From assembly GCA_030544235.1 (NCBI GenBank), contig CM060472.1, positions 17,605,654 to 17,669,653 on the forward strand: DNA of 64,000 bases. The letters run 5' to 3'. Made by a program: the position numbers and the translations under genes. The notes under the pieces were generated by a model. That model saw nothing but the letters and a program-made list of their open reading frames with translations, was not told the origin of the DNA and searched no databases. Source of the DNA: Lepturacanthus savala. Its lineage: Eukaryota > Chordata > Actinopteri > Scombriformes > Trichiuridae. Positions 1 to 11,698 of this stretch are shown piece after piece (position 1 is the stretch's first letter; each line of letters starts with the position of its first letter).

Positions 1-2086
1 TATATTTTTATAACCTTAGCTTGCCCCCATATTGCACCACAATGTTTCTACAGAAGCTCAGAACGGACAAATCAAACGCTGGCTCTTGACGTACTTTCAC
101 AAGTGGATCATTGCTCGAAACATGGAGGCTTTATGGAGGGAGACCTGCTGTAGATAAAAACATCTCAATCGAAGGTAACAAAAAAAACAATTCTTATTTT
201 GACTGAATTATGTACTAATTAAAACATACTTCTGAAAATTATATTCCATTTCTGCAAAGTCTGTTCTGCTAAATGCAGCTAAATCTGACACACTGCACCG
301 TGTAGTCTTCGCTGATCAAATGCTGTGATCAGGATTCAACATCGTCCTGTAGACGCGTTCAGGGCCTAAACATCAGCAAATGTGGAATTTGGAGGAGATG
401 CGACCATGTGGAGCTGCAGGAGTCTATTTGCTCCTTCAGTTCTGAATCAGGACAAACTAAAAGCTCAGCGATGTAAACAGGAAACTGTTCAGAACGTTCA
501 GAACTTTGTAATCAGTGGTTTAGAATCTGCTGGCAGCTGTTCAGCATCTGTGCTTCATATTAAACAGGAAACTACTGCTGATCCTACAGAACCTGCCGCA
601 GCTCAGCGATCAGATAAACCAACGATCAACTCTTCATCACTGCTCCATCATGTTTGTGTTGAAATCTCCATGACAGCTACTTTTATTGATGATTAACACG
701 GCACTGATTGAGCTCCTCCTGATGATAATTTAATTTGCAGCCATGCTGATGTTTTTTAAATAGCAGCACTAATTCACCACAAAATGGATTCTCTGCTCGT
801 TATGTTTAAAACATTACTGAAGACCTTCACTTCTAGTTTTCCACAGGAGTTTGTGTATTTTTCAAACCCTTTTTTTATGTAACATCATCTGGTCTGTAAC
901 CAGAGTCACAGTACATCTACTCTAGGAGAAGTTCTGCTGCTTGGATGAAGTTTTACTCACCTAGAAGTAAAAGTACTGCTGTAAAAATCTACTCAAGGAA
1001 AGGTAAAAAATTATGGATGTAAGATGAATCTTTCTTCTTTTCATAGGTTTTACTTTATAATAGCCTGAGTATACCCATCCTTCATTGCACGTGTATTCAC
1101 TTTGCTCTGTAATCCAGTCTGAACACCAAGGACCTAATTTTCCCCTCATCTACAGAGCCAATCACAGAACAGGGGAGGATCCAGCAATACAGAAGCATTT
1201 TTTTTTTGATAACGTGTGTCCAACATGGCAACAAAAGGTAATTTACCTTTCAATGCAGCCTTAGAAAGTGTTCCAAGTAATTTAGACCACAAGTTTATTT
1301 TGAGAAAAATTTAGCACCAAACTATTTCATCATCATCGGATATCAGGTACATCATCAGGTAGGTTTGATATGATTGGCTATAAGATACATACAGATGCAG
1401 TAGATAGATTTGATACAAACTAATTAAGGGAACGTTTCCCAGACAGAATATCATAGAATGAGGAATGAGGAGCACAAAAAACTACACAATTCACATTAAG
1501 GAGAGTGAATGTTATCCATTACTTTAAGTGTTTTGATGATGTTCTTGCAGAGTTTGATAGAAACACTAAGTCAACATGAATCACTGACTAGAGGACTGAT
1601 GTGGGAACAGAACATGAAGCTTCTGGTTGGAGTCGGTAAACCAACTTGAGAATAAGCCGCTTGAAACTATGTGTTGAGGAACATGAGGAATGAGAAGCTG
1701 AGCTGCTCTGAGGTTGGTGTCTCCTGAGTCGCTCAGACATCATCAGTCTCTCAGTCTCCTGTGAGCCGCCTGTAATCCAGCAGTCATCTGAATCCAGACC
1801 CTCATCTCACCAAGGTCGGGATGAAAGAGCATCTCAGCAGAGCGAGGTCCGTCCGTGCGTGGCAGGAGGAAAGGGAGGCGGCCTTAGTGCGAAATGTCAG
1901 AGCTCTTTCTGTGCAGCTCGACTCATCAAAGGAGGATTAGTGTCAGGCTGACGGCCGCAGTGGTCTGACGGGTAATCTGAGGCATCAGCTGATACAGGCC
2001 CCAGGGAAACAGGTACACATGTACAGCAGCGCACAGCCAGACACTTCACACAGGCACAAACACGCTGCCATGCAAAAAAACTCCTA

Positions 2087-2088
<2 letters not shown>
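1..2088. other. No gene seen
   Basis: AT-rich, mostly unique. A 104-codon frame at 382-696 has no domain and no supporting signals. A short CACCTAGAAGTAAAAGTAC stretch near 960 may be a fragment of the AAGTACTC repeat family. Confidence 0.5.

Positions 2089-2132
<44 letters not shown>
2089..2132. repeat. (AC)n microsatellite
   Basis: Twenty-two uninterrupted AC units. Confidence 0.95.
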
Positions 2133-2138
<6 letters not shown>

Positions 2139-2659
2139 TCTACACACCTCTGTTAAAATGACAGGTTTTTGTGATGTAAAAAAAATTACACCAAGATAAA
2201 TAATTTCACAACTTTTTCCACTTTAATGTGGCCTAGAACTTGTTCAACACAATTGAAAAGCGAACATCTTTCAGGGAAGTGAAGTAAAAACAACTGCACA
2301 TTCTCTTATAACTGGGGATTTGGCTGTGTTCGGATAAAACCATTTAAACTTATATTAAATTGGAGTCAGCAGACACCCTTCACCATTTAAAGTGACTCTG
2401 ATTAACCTCGAATAATGTTCAGCTGTTCTAGTAGCTCAAGATGATAGACTCCTACCCAAAAATATTGAGTGCTGTAATAAAAGCCAATGGTGATGAAACA
2501 AAGTATTAGTTTAAGAAGGTGTTTTTACGTGTATATTTACAAAAAAAAATACAAATACACAAATAGACAATACAAACCAATACAAAGACATAGTTTATAT
2601 GGACGTCAGAGACTCCAGACGTGGTTTCAGGTGGATGTTAAGCTGATTTACTAATTTAC

Positions 2660-2722
2660 TGTAATATACTAATTTATTAGTATATTACAAGCAGTAGTTG
2701 CAGTACTGATTTACTGCAACTA
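2660..2722. repeat. Two adjacent hairpin-forming inverted repeats
   Basis: Arm TGTAATATACTAA (2660-2672) pairs perfectly with TTAGTATATTACA (2677-2689) across a TTTA loop. Six bases later TAGTTGCAGTA (2695-2705) pairs perfectly with TACTGCAACTA (2712-2722) across six bases. They lie in an ACTGTAA-rich stretch and may be part of a transposon end. Confidence 0.85.
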
Positions 2723-4221
2723 TTGTAACACACTATTACACAGTTTTACTGTATTTACTGCAATACAACCTCTCAGAGATCACGTTCAGTATGTTTATAC
2801 GCCAGGTTCAGAGACATGGTAGATATTAGTTTTATGAACTAAAAGCTCAGCAGAGGCCGATCAAGAGTATCATTTATGATTCTGTGTGAATCCCAGATTC
2901 CTACAGACTCTTACAGATAACCCTGCAAGAATCTCATCAGAACTTCCTATTTGAACAGGAAACTCATCATTAGGATCCAGTTGCTTTTAAAATGCAGATT
3001 CATTGTGATGTTAATATTTGATGAAGCAAAGGCTGCATTAGCCAATAATGATGAGAGATTCTCCAGGAACAACAAGTCAAATGATTTTCTTCAAAACAAT
3101 CAACTGAAGCTGCGACATGATGAACAAAATCATTTTCTGCATAAAACAAGATCGACGTGTTTGGTTCATTAAGAGAGTGAACAGGTGAATAAGTGATTAA
3201 CTGATGCAGGAATGAGTCAGTGTGAAAAAAGCTCCTCCTGCTGCTGCTCCTCCTCCTCCTCCCCCCTACTCCTCCTCCTCTGAGGTGTGTCACTGCCTCC
3301 CTCTGGTGCTGCAGGGAAACACACCTCACTAACAGCTTCCAGCTCCTCGCCTTACTGTCACTGAGACATCACAGGTTCTTGTTCAACCCTCTGAACTCCA
3401 GGAGAATTCTAGAAATGTTGCTGTTGATCTTGAAAACAAGTTGTTTTCATTTTAACACCACCTGCTCTTAAAGCTGATCCCAAATATGTGAAAAGTAGTT
3501 TTTAGACAATGAATAAAAAATAAAATACCAGATAAAACAACAAACAGCACTAAAACTGCTGTAAACAGCTGTTTCCTTCATTTTTAATGAATCCAAACAA
3601 ACAGTGAGAAATAATGTCCATATGCAGCAAGAAGAGAAAGTAACTTCAGTCAGTATATAACCAACATTTCTGGTAGACCTGATCCCTAACTGGAGAAACT
3701 CAGAATAAAGAGCAGCATCCATATTCACTCATATTTCCTCAGGACTGAGAGAGAACACTGGGGATGATTTTAAAATAGTGGTACTCTTGGGTCTAGACTA
3801 TAGAGGGTTAAACCATAAATCAACACGCTGTCTCGATTCAGACCATTATTAATAATGTGATAAAAGACAACTTTATTATCTTTATCCCAAACATTAAATC
3901 TGGATGAATCAGTCTGAATCAGAAGCACAGGGAGGCAGAACTATAAGGTAAATAATGTAAAGTATAACATAAATAAAGTAAACCATAATGTAAATAATGT
4001 AGACCGTAACAAAAAAAGTATAAATAAAATAAATAAAGTAAATAATGTAGAGTATAACATAAATTAAAAATAGTTAATACTAAATCTGTAAATGTCAGTT
4101 TTCCAGTGTTTAAATGTGGAGCTGACAGACCTGGGTTTATAGCTCAGAATGTTTCAGAATTTGACTTATTCAGCAGCAAAAATGCACAATGATCTACTAA
4201 ATCCTGAATTATCTTAAAGCG
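2723..4221. other. No gene seen
   Basis: AT-rich sequence with a CTCCTCCT patch near 3235 and TAAATAATGTA-type low-complexity DNA at 3940-4080. Short overlapping frames on both strands have no domain. Confidence 0.5.
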
Positions 4222-4243
4222 ATTAATTGATTAATCAATTAAT
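4222..4243. repeat. Perfect 22-bp palindrome
   Basis: ATTAATTGATT followed by its exact reverse complement AATCAATTAAT. The motif resembles the inner part of the GAGCTGCAAC MITE family, so it may be a relic. Confidence 0.85.
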
Positions 4244-4488
4244 TGACAAGGAGTAGGCCGACCTAACTGTAACAGAACAGGTGCTCTCTGCCTCCGTCTG
4301 TGGGTTTGATGAAAAGAATCCAGCTTCTCTCTGCCTCTCGCTATCAGCCACACACCTACACACATACACACACCTTCTATAATGACATTTGGTCACTGAA
4401 AAGAGCCATGATGGTGCTGTTAACTGCGAAGAGGGAGGTGGTTGTCACGGTTACCTGATGCAGCCTGGTGCTGGACCATCTGTCAGGT

Positions 4489-4545
4489 GACAGACAGACA
4501 GACAGACAGAGACAGACAGAGAGAGACAGAGAGAGACAGACAGAC
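4489..4545. repeat. (GACA)n/(GAGA)n microsatellite
   Basis: GACA units interspersed with GAGA, upstream of the long GT array. Confidence 0.9.
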
Positions 4546-4618
4546 CCCTGCTCTCTGCTGTAATTACAGAAAACCCAGAGCAGGTACAGAACACACACAC
4601 AAACACAGAGGACAAGAG

Positions 4619-4628
4619 GTGTGTGTGT

Positions 4629-4713
<85 letters not shown>
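4619..4713. repeat. (GT)n microsatellite, about 47 units
   Basis: Nearly pure GT with one GTCTGT interruption near 4632. Frames on both strands across it are Val-Cys or His-Thr repeats and not genes. Confidence 0.95.
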
Positions 4714-4714
<1 letters not shown>

Positions 4715-5135
4715 ATAACTGGGAGTCATTTGTGTGAGTGTGTGTGCGCATGTGAGCTCGCTTGGGTGTGTGTGTGTCAGCTAATGGAAGAAAGTGCCAA
4801 AACTGAAAAAAGGAGCTATTCTGAGTAAATGTAACCATAAGCTCCTCCCACAGGAAGTGGTCCCACTCCGGTCAGGCCGATGGTTTAATGGATCCATCGG
4901 CTCCAGCTCAGTATATGAAGCGTGTTGTTTCTGCTCCTTTGTTTGCTGGAACCTATTGTTGTTCTGTTACAGCAGCTGTCAGCAGCTCCCCACTGCGATC
5001 CATTAAAACACTCCACTGTTCCCTCAGTGCTGTGAGCATGAAGTCAACAAACAAACAAACACGCAGCAGCCACAACTTTCAATTAATGAAATCCACACTG
5101 AGTCGGAGGGGCAGCACTTACAATAATAATATCTG

Positions 5136-5178
<43 letters not shown>

Positions 5179-5188
5179 TAATAATAAT
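5136..5188. repeat. (AAT)n microsatellite
   Basis: ATA-ATA units with minor interruptions. Confidence 0.92.
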
Positions 5189-5781
5189 GAACTGTCTTTG
5201 TCATTGAGAGGCTTGATCATTTTTTTTAGAATAAAATGTTTAATAATGACTAAACCTGTTAAATGAATGTGTAGTTTTTTAAAATTTTTTCTTACACATT
5301 TATAATTTTCATGAATTTATAATTTTAAAAATTCAATCTAATCAAGGGACAGAGAATAGATGCCTATTAATATCCTAATGATCATGTGTCTGATTTTTCA
5401 TACATTTATTATATTTTTGATTAACTTTTAAGTCACATTTTACTACGAGACACAGGTAAATAAAACATCATCATAATGTGTTCAAATATTACGTTAATAT
5501 TGGAAAATTCAGCTTCTGGTGAGAAATTTGAATAAATCCGGGTTGGATAATGATGTGTTTTTTCTCAGAAATAAAACATAAATATTAGAAATTAATTATG
5601 ACTGTTTAAATAATGAAATATGAAAGATTAATAGAAGTATAATTAGCAGTATTAATAAGCAGTATTTATAAGCAGTATCAGTATAGATACAGTAACATCC
5701 TAACTCCAGTTGCAACAAAACTTAACAGTCATTCTAATCACTAATCATTGCCATATTATTATATTATATTATTCTTCTGGC

Positions 5782-5898
5782 ACCTGCTGCCTCATTAGGC
5801 CATGCCTCCCGCTTGTTGCCTCGTTAGGCCTCACCTCCCGCTTTCTGGCTTAATAGGCCCCACCTCCCACCTTGTTAGGCCCCTCCTCCTGCCTCCCG
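5782..5898. repeat. Degenerate minisatellite of about 30 bp
   Basis: Four related units with TTAGGCC...CACCTCCCGC cores: CTCATTAGGCCATGCC, CTCGTTAGGCCTCACC, CTTAATAGGCCCCACC and CTTGTTAGGCCCCTCC. Confidence 0.65.
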
Positions 5899-6017
5899 CC
5901 TGAGGAGTGAATTCCTGTGCAGTGACCCTGATGGAACCAGGAGCAGGAGGACCTCAGTTCCTCTCCTGGTTTTTAATCCCAGCCTCAGCACAGTGAGACT
6001 GAGCGGACCAGACACTG

Positions 6018-6039
6018 CCCCCCCCCCCCCCCCCCCCCC
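6018..6039. repeat. Poly-C run of 22
   Basis: Twenty-two consecutive C after GACACTG. The length is likely to vary or be miscalled. Confidence 0.9.
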
Positions 6040-6394
6040 TCCTGTGGGGATGGTTACCAGGGGCAACAGCATACAGTAGGTCAGACACGTGTAGCACCCC
6101 TTAGCACAGACAGACTTGACTTTGGCAACAGTAAACTGCCGCTGCTCAATTTTTCATAATAAAGTGCAAAAAAAGCCATTAAGAAGTGAATGTGGATTAA
6201 ATTGCTTGGCGATGCGATTAAAAGTGAAACCCTGCAGATAGAGTCTGCTGCTAACGAGGGAAATTAACAGCATCTCCTCCCGACTGTCGACCACATGACA
6301 ACTTCCTTCTTTCTGCTTTTCTTTTCCCTCCTGTGGGTAGGTCCTGCTCCAAATGTCTGCAGAAAATAAATATGTGTATTTGGCGTTATTATCG

Positions 6395-6605
6395 CTCTCT
6401 AATTTACCGTAATGAAAGTGCTAGCCTGCGCCGGCGGATGAGCCATTTTAATTTAAGCACTGAATGCAGCCCCGCATATTAATGAACTGATTTGCATAAA
6501 TCATGTCACTCCACTCGGGATTCCAATTAAACCCTTGATTAATTGCTCGGGTGACCCATTAAATAGAATCCTTTAAGTGGTTCAACAGGCCACCAAAGCC
6601 TGTTG
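6395..6605. other. Candidate conserved non-coding element
   Basis: A unique, repeat-free block with CpG (CTAGCCTGCGCCGGCGGATG) and dense transcription-factor-like motifs: ATTTGCATAA (POU octamer type) near 6490, CCAATTAAAC and TTGATTAATTGCTC. No open frame. The style matches vertebrate developmental enhancers, but conservation cannot be tested here. Confidence 0.45.
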
Positions 6606-7366
6606 ACACGCGCACACACAAACTCTCACGCACACACAAACACAGACATGTACGCACAAACACACACAAGAAGAAAGGGATCTACTGTAGTAATTTCAAA
6701 TATCCTGGTCCAGATTTAGTTTTGGATGATGAAGATAAGTGTTGCTGGTGAAAATAAATAAATTAAACATCATCATAACGTTCTGTACTGTGTTTCAAAA
6801 ATGATTCTGTGAGTTATATGTTGAATGCAAAGTGACATGAAAAATGTTTAATATCACACTGAATATGATCTTAAATTAAGCAGGTTAGTGTTTAAATGGA
6901 GAGATGCTGCCTCCTGCTGCAGAGTTTAAACCTGAGACTCATATATCTGATCCTGATTAATTTTCTGTTTCTTATTTGGTTTGATTGATTTTGAGTTTGT
7001 TTTTCCTCTTTAATATATTTATTTCTGATGATACAGCCCTTCAGGTCAGTTGTGTGTTAGTTGTGTATTTATGTCAGCATATATGATGTAATCATAAAGC
7101 TGGTTAACAGGATTTAATCTAATGTATGTATCAGTGTGATATTATATTATACAATAAGCTTAATACAGAAGATTCCATGTCAAATTATTTCGCACAGAAA
7201 ATAGCATTAATGCAGCAGTGTTAGCACATTGTTATTATGACAATTAATTGTGTTTATAGGTGGGAAAACCCTAATATATTATTTTACACTAACAGGTGTA
7301 ATTTAGTGAGTTGCCATAGTAACAGCACCAGCTATCGATAGATAAATTTATTTATACATATATATA
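6606..7366. other. No gene seen
   Basis: Begins with a loose CACACA patch (6609-6668), then AT-rich unique sequence up to the SINE. Confidence 0.5.
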
Positions 7367-7660
7367 TAGTCAGTCAGTCATTTTCTATCCCCGCTTATTC
7401 CTCATTAGGTTCCACTCAGCCAGTCCCAGCGCATTAAAGGTGAGAGGCACAGACACCATTCACTCACACATTCACACCTATGGGCAGTTTAGAGTCTCCA
7501 ATTAACCTCAATTGGGAGTAAATATGGGAGGAAGCCAGAGAAAACCCACACAGACAAGGGGAGAACATGTAAATGCCACACAGAAAGGTCCCAACTCAGG
7601 GTCTTGAACCTGCAACCTTCTTGAGCCAACAGCGCTATCCACTGCTCCACCATGTTGCCA
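7367..7660 (-). mobile_element. tRNA-derived SINE copy
   Basis: Same family as the copy at 11312-11685. On the plus strand it runs from an AGTC-repeat tail and TTTTCTATCCCCGCTTATTC to GCTCCACCATGTTGCC. The body has several changes and the B box region is degraded (GGTTCAAGACCCTGAG). Short CATATAT sequences flank both ends and could be a target-site duplication, though the left one lies in AT-rich DNA. Confidence 0.72.
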
Positions 7661-7849
7661 TATATTCAAACAGACTTCTTTGACTCTGTGGCTGTTTCCT
7701 TTCCACTAAAATGATTATTACTGAAATTAACCTGAGATGTTCCTTTAATGATATTTTACTGCCAGAGGTCAGTTACTGTTTTAAATTGTTCCCCAGTATT
7801 AAAATTTATTATCACCTTTTACTGCTCTAATGTGTGTGTAAAAATAAGA

Positions 7850-7985
7850 ACACAAAGACGAAGAGAGACAGAAAGAGAGAAACACTCAAAGAAACAGAGA
7901 GAAACATAGGGAAACAGAGAGAAAGGGGAACAAAGGAAAACAGAGAGGGAGAAACAGAGACAAAGAGAGGGAGAGAAACAGAGGT
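7850..7985. repeat. GA-rich tract
   Basis: GAGAGAC, AGAAACAGAGAG and similar purine-rich units on the plus strand. Confidence 0.75.
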
Positions 7986-8108
7986 ATAAAGTGTCTGTTT
8001 CTGTCATTCAACTCTTTCCTCTTTCACAACCTGCCTGACTGAGCCAGGCTCATCGGATCAATATCTGCAGCCTGTGCCATGTCTCTGTCCTTACGTCACT
8101 GTCCTCTC

Positions 8109-8151
8109 CACACACACACACACACACTCACACACACACACACACACACAC
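8109..8151. repeat. (CA)n microsatellite
   Basis: CA repeat with one CACT interruption. Confidence 0.9.
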
Positions 8152-8715
8152 GGAGATCAGTGGAGCCTCAATAATGATTGAAAAAGGAAAATTCCTCCTT
8201 CTTGCAATAATGAAGTGTATTAACTCAATACATCAGTGTAATGTTTCAGTCTGTCCTCAGCTGGATTTTTCATTTCTTTTTAAGATATTGATGCACCTGC
8301 ATGACAGCACCACATGTGCAAGCTTTTCCTAACCTGCTGCCATACTGGCTTCATCCATCAGCTGCAGCAGGATGATCAGAGTTGAAGAGCAGGTCTGCAC
8401 CTGTTGAACCGTCGTCCAAAGGCTTTTGGTCAGAATGTCTCGGTATTAGTTTCTGTTCTGGTGCTGGTTCCTAACTGGATCAGTCCCAGTCAGAGAGAAG
8501 TAAAATGTCCTCAATAAGATTCCTCTAAGATTCCTCTCAAAGAACATCTGATCAATTTTCAAACGTTTCCTTTCATCCTGCGACAAACACGTCCCACAAC
8601 GAGAAACAGCTCAGGCTGCAGGGATGAATATTACCACACATGCTTATAAACTTCTGTCCTCAGTACAAACAACTGATCCATGGCACATTTCTCCTGTTAA
8701 AAATTAAAAAGAGCA

Positions 8716-8793
8716 GAATGAGACAGAGACAGAGACACAGACACAGACAAAGACAGAGAGACACAGACAGAAACACAGACACAAAGACACACA
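8716..8793. repeat. (ACAGAG)n/(ACACAG)n tract
   Basis: Hexanucleotide units ACAGAG, ACACAG and ACAGAC. Confidence 0.8.
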
Positions 8794-8962
8794 GAGCCAG
8801 ATTCAGGTTGTGTGGAAGCTGCAGAGGAATCAATAACACAGAATCAACAACAGTAGGAGAGAATCAGCAGCAACCTGTTTTATTTGAAGATCTGACTCAC
8901 TGATGCTGCAGACAGAAAATGACACATGCAAAAAACTGCTGAGTCAGCCAAGAGCCTGAGAC

Positions 8963-8971
8963 TGTGTGTGC

Positions 8972-9004
<33 letters not shown>
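8963..9004. repeat. (TG)n microsatellite
   Basis: TG repeat with a CGTC interruption. Confidence 0.9.
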
Positions 9005-9005
<1 letters not shown>

Positions 9006-9349
9006 CCAATGTGTTAACGTTTGCTAGCTTCAGCATTGTGCTAGCTTGTGATATTTGAGTTTCATCAGGCAGGAATCTTCAAGTAGACAGGAGAGACAGA
9101 GGAGAGATAGTAAATTGTTTCCTTCCCTGTAATAATGCAACTCTTTGCTTTAACATCTGTTAAGTTAACAAAGTTCTGGTACAAAGTCAAGTATGTATTT
9201 TCTCTTCACTGACTCTTAACAAGCAGATTAATACTGAGAAATAACTTAATTACATCACACTCACAGCTCTAATTACAGCTGCACAAAGAGCAGCAGTAAT
9301 GCACTTTTAAGTGTAATGGGAGTTTACTTAATTAGGACTATCTCACACA

Positions 9350-9379
9350 CAGACACACCCACACACACACACACACACG
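9350..9379. repeat. (CA)n microsatellite
   Basis: CA units, first part irregular (ACAGACACACCC). Confidence 0.85.
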
Positions 9380-10039
9380 ATGAAACCCACACAGCTGGCC
9401 TGTGTGATATAAAACACTGAATCTTTACAGTTCTGAGGTATCAGTGGTTCTAGATAAAATTAATAATAAATTATATTTATTTGTGCATAATTTGTCGGTT
9501 CTGTCATATTCTAAAGTGAGTTTTCTATTTCACAATCATTTCCAGAGTCAATTACAGCAAAGTGTCCGTAACCAAGCCACTGTCGCAGACAGAAACCATT
9601 ATCTTGATGCTGATTAACATTTAGGAGACAAACAAAACTATTTCTGAAAAAGTAACAAACACAAAGAGCAAATCTTACCAAGACCACTGAAACTTCTACA
9701 TCAGCACGATCCATATGCAAAGACATGCAGAAGTGGAAATGCCTGTGTGTCTCAGAGGGTTTTGACCCTACCTTGACACTTCTGCTGGTGTCTATGATGA
9801 TGCATTGAGAGTTTGTTGCCTTCATTGGACGGTTGGTGGGTAACAATTCAACAAGCAACCTGCTGATTGGCTGTCCAGCTCAGGTGTTAGAGTAGGGAAG
9901 AAAGACTTGGCATGCATTTTTACATTTTTGCAGACATGCAAATTACATCTGTGAGAACAAAACTTTTGTTGCAAGTGCACGATCTTATTGACTTATATTT
10001 GATCCCACAGGCAACTTGTCTGTAGTTATTCTGAACCTC
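9380..10039. other. No gene seen
   Basis: AT-rich unique sequence. A 115-codon minus frame at 9511-9858 has no domain or splice signals I would trust. Confidence 0.45.
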
Positions 10040-10375
10040 AGAAACCTTTTTAAATTCCCTCCTCCGGTGACATAACGGCAGCAGAGCCCAGCGTGAATCA
10101 TTTACCTTTTTATTTCCACAGTGAGTTAAAGCAGCGTTATCTCCTCTAATGATCGTCTTTATGTCTCCGGCGGTGGCGTTAATGAGTGGGCAGGCGCGGT
10201 GTAACTGCAGCAACTAACAGGGCCGGTCACCGTCTAACAAGGTGTGAATTTATATATCACAGCCGCAGGCAGTGGAATAGGATATAATATAGGTGTTTGC
10301 ACTTCTCATTACGGAGCTGTAGGGAGCCTTAATGATGCCGGTGCAGACGTCTTTGTTTTAAACGTCCACAGATAC
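10040..10375. other. Candidate conserved non-coding element
   Basis: Unique sequence with CpG-rich patches (TCTCCGGCGGTGGCGTTAAT, GGGCCGGTCACCGTC) among TAAT motifs, and no credible frame. Low-repeat character sets it off from both flanks. Confidence 0.42.
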
Positions 10376-10948
10376 AGATGGAGTCAGCTGGACTCCAGTT
10401 GTGTGTTGGAGCTGGTGTGACATCAGAACTGGGACTCCTGCTGTGACGCAGCTTTTTGAGATATGGAAACGCTTTATTCTACATCTGCTACAGAGGGAGA
10501 CTGAGAGAGAGTAGAGGCTGCGGTCGGAATGAGGTAATTTAAATATATCATCAAGAGTTTTGCCAAAGGTACGACTTGTTTGCTCATTTTCACCCAGAGA
10601 AACCTGATGCGCTGCGTAAAATACTGTTCACATGTGGCCAGAAATGTCATAGCACATCTTTAAACATTTAGCTGATTTTTCAAAGGGGTTTTAATGAGTA
10701 AGTCATCCCAGCGATGGCGTGTCTGTAACATCCATGGCGATGCCAGAGTCAGTGTTGGAGGCCCAGAGGCTCAAAGGAAAAACAGTCGGCCACCATGAAG
10801 AGACGGGTTGTTGCTTCCAGCCTGATGATCACAACAGGGATCAGATCATCAGAACTTCCACAGGATTCTGACCAAATATCTCAACATCCACTATGACGAG
10901 ACACAGCAGTCAAAGTCCTCAAACTTCTTTTCTAATAGAAGTTAATGT

Positions 10949-11277
10949 AGGGCTGCAACTAACCATTGTACTGTACTTAATTAATCTATCTATTATTGAA
11001 ACAATTAATCTATTAGTTGTTTGGGTAGTAAATTAGTGTACAATGTTGATCTCCGTTTCCCAAAACTGAAGATTTAACCTAAAATGTTTTTTTTGTCCAG
11101 ACCAACAGTCCACAACTCAAACATCATCAGTTCACTTGGACTTCCAATTTGAGGAGCTGGAACCAGAGAATTTGGACATTTTATTCGTAAAAATGATTCA
11201 AATCCATTAATTGATTTTCAAAATAGTTGGTAATTAGTGTAAAATTTGGCAACTAAATGATTACTCAACAAATAATA
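10949..11277 (+). mobile_element. GAGCTGCAAC-ended MITE, 3' end lost
   Basis: Starts AGGGCTGCAACTAACCATTG, has an internal GACCAACAGTCCACAACTC block and GAGGAGCTGGAACCAGAG, and reaches TTGGCAACTAAATGATTAC, but the expected closing GTTGCAGCTCT inverted end is missing. The SINE at 11312 sits just beyond. The family is widespread in teleosts and encodes no protein. Confidence 0.68.
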
Positions 11278-11311
11278 ATAATCAGTAATGTTACTTTTAA
11301 ATACATATTGT

Positions 11312-11685
11312 CATTTTCAGTCATTTTCTATACCTGCTTATTCCTCATTAGGGTCACAGGGTGTCTGCTGGAGCCTATCCCAGCGCGTTACGGCGAGAGG
11401 CAGGGATACACCCCAGATGGTCGCCAGCCAATCGTGGGGCACACACACCATTCACTCACACACTCACACCTACGGGCAATTTAGAGTTGCCAATTAACCT
11501 GAGCATGTTTTTTTTTTGGACTGTGGGAGGAAGCCGGAGTACCCGGTGAAAACCCACACAGACACGGGGAGAACATGCAAACTCCACACAGAAAGGTCCC
11601 AGACCCAGGACCAAGGAGGTCTTGAACCTGTGACCTTCTTGCTGTGAGGCAACAGCGCTAACCCCTGCTCCACTGTGTCGCCCCC
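11312..11685 (-). mobile_element. tRNA-derived SINE, near full length, with target-site duplication
   Basis: Read on the minus strand it starts GGGGGCGACACAGTGGAGC, has an A-box-like AGTGGAGCAGGGGTTAGCGC and a B box GGTTCAAGACC, which fits the RNA polymerase III consensus. It then carries the common fish SINE body (GTGTGGAGTTTGCATG, then a GGTTTTCACCGGGTACTCC block) and ends with a TATAGAAAATGACTGAAAATG tail. A 13-base direct repeat AAATACATATTGT lies at 11299-11311 and 11686-11698, a clear target-site duplication from retroposition. It is the most complete of five copies here, and it landed in or next to the tail of the MITE at 10949-11277. Confidence 0.82.
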
Positions 11686-11698
11686 AAATACATATTGT

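Noticed and set aside
382..696. 104-codon plus-strand frame
   Set aside because: No domain, no plausible splice sites, and surrounding DNA is AT-rich with no other exon.
4377..4838. Open frames on both strands across a GT repeat
   Set aside because: They are His-Thr or Val-Cys translations of the microsatellite.
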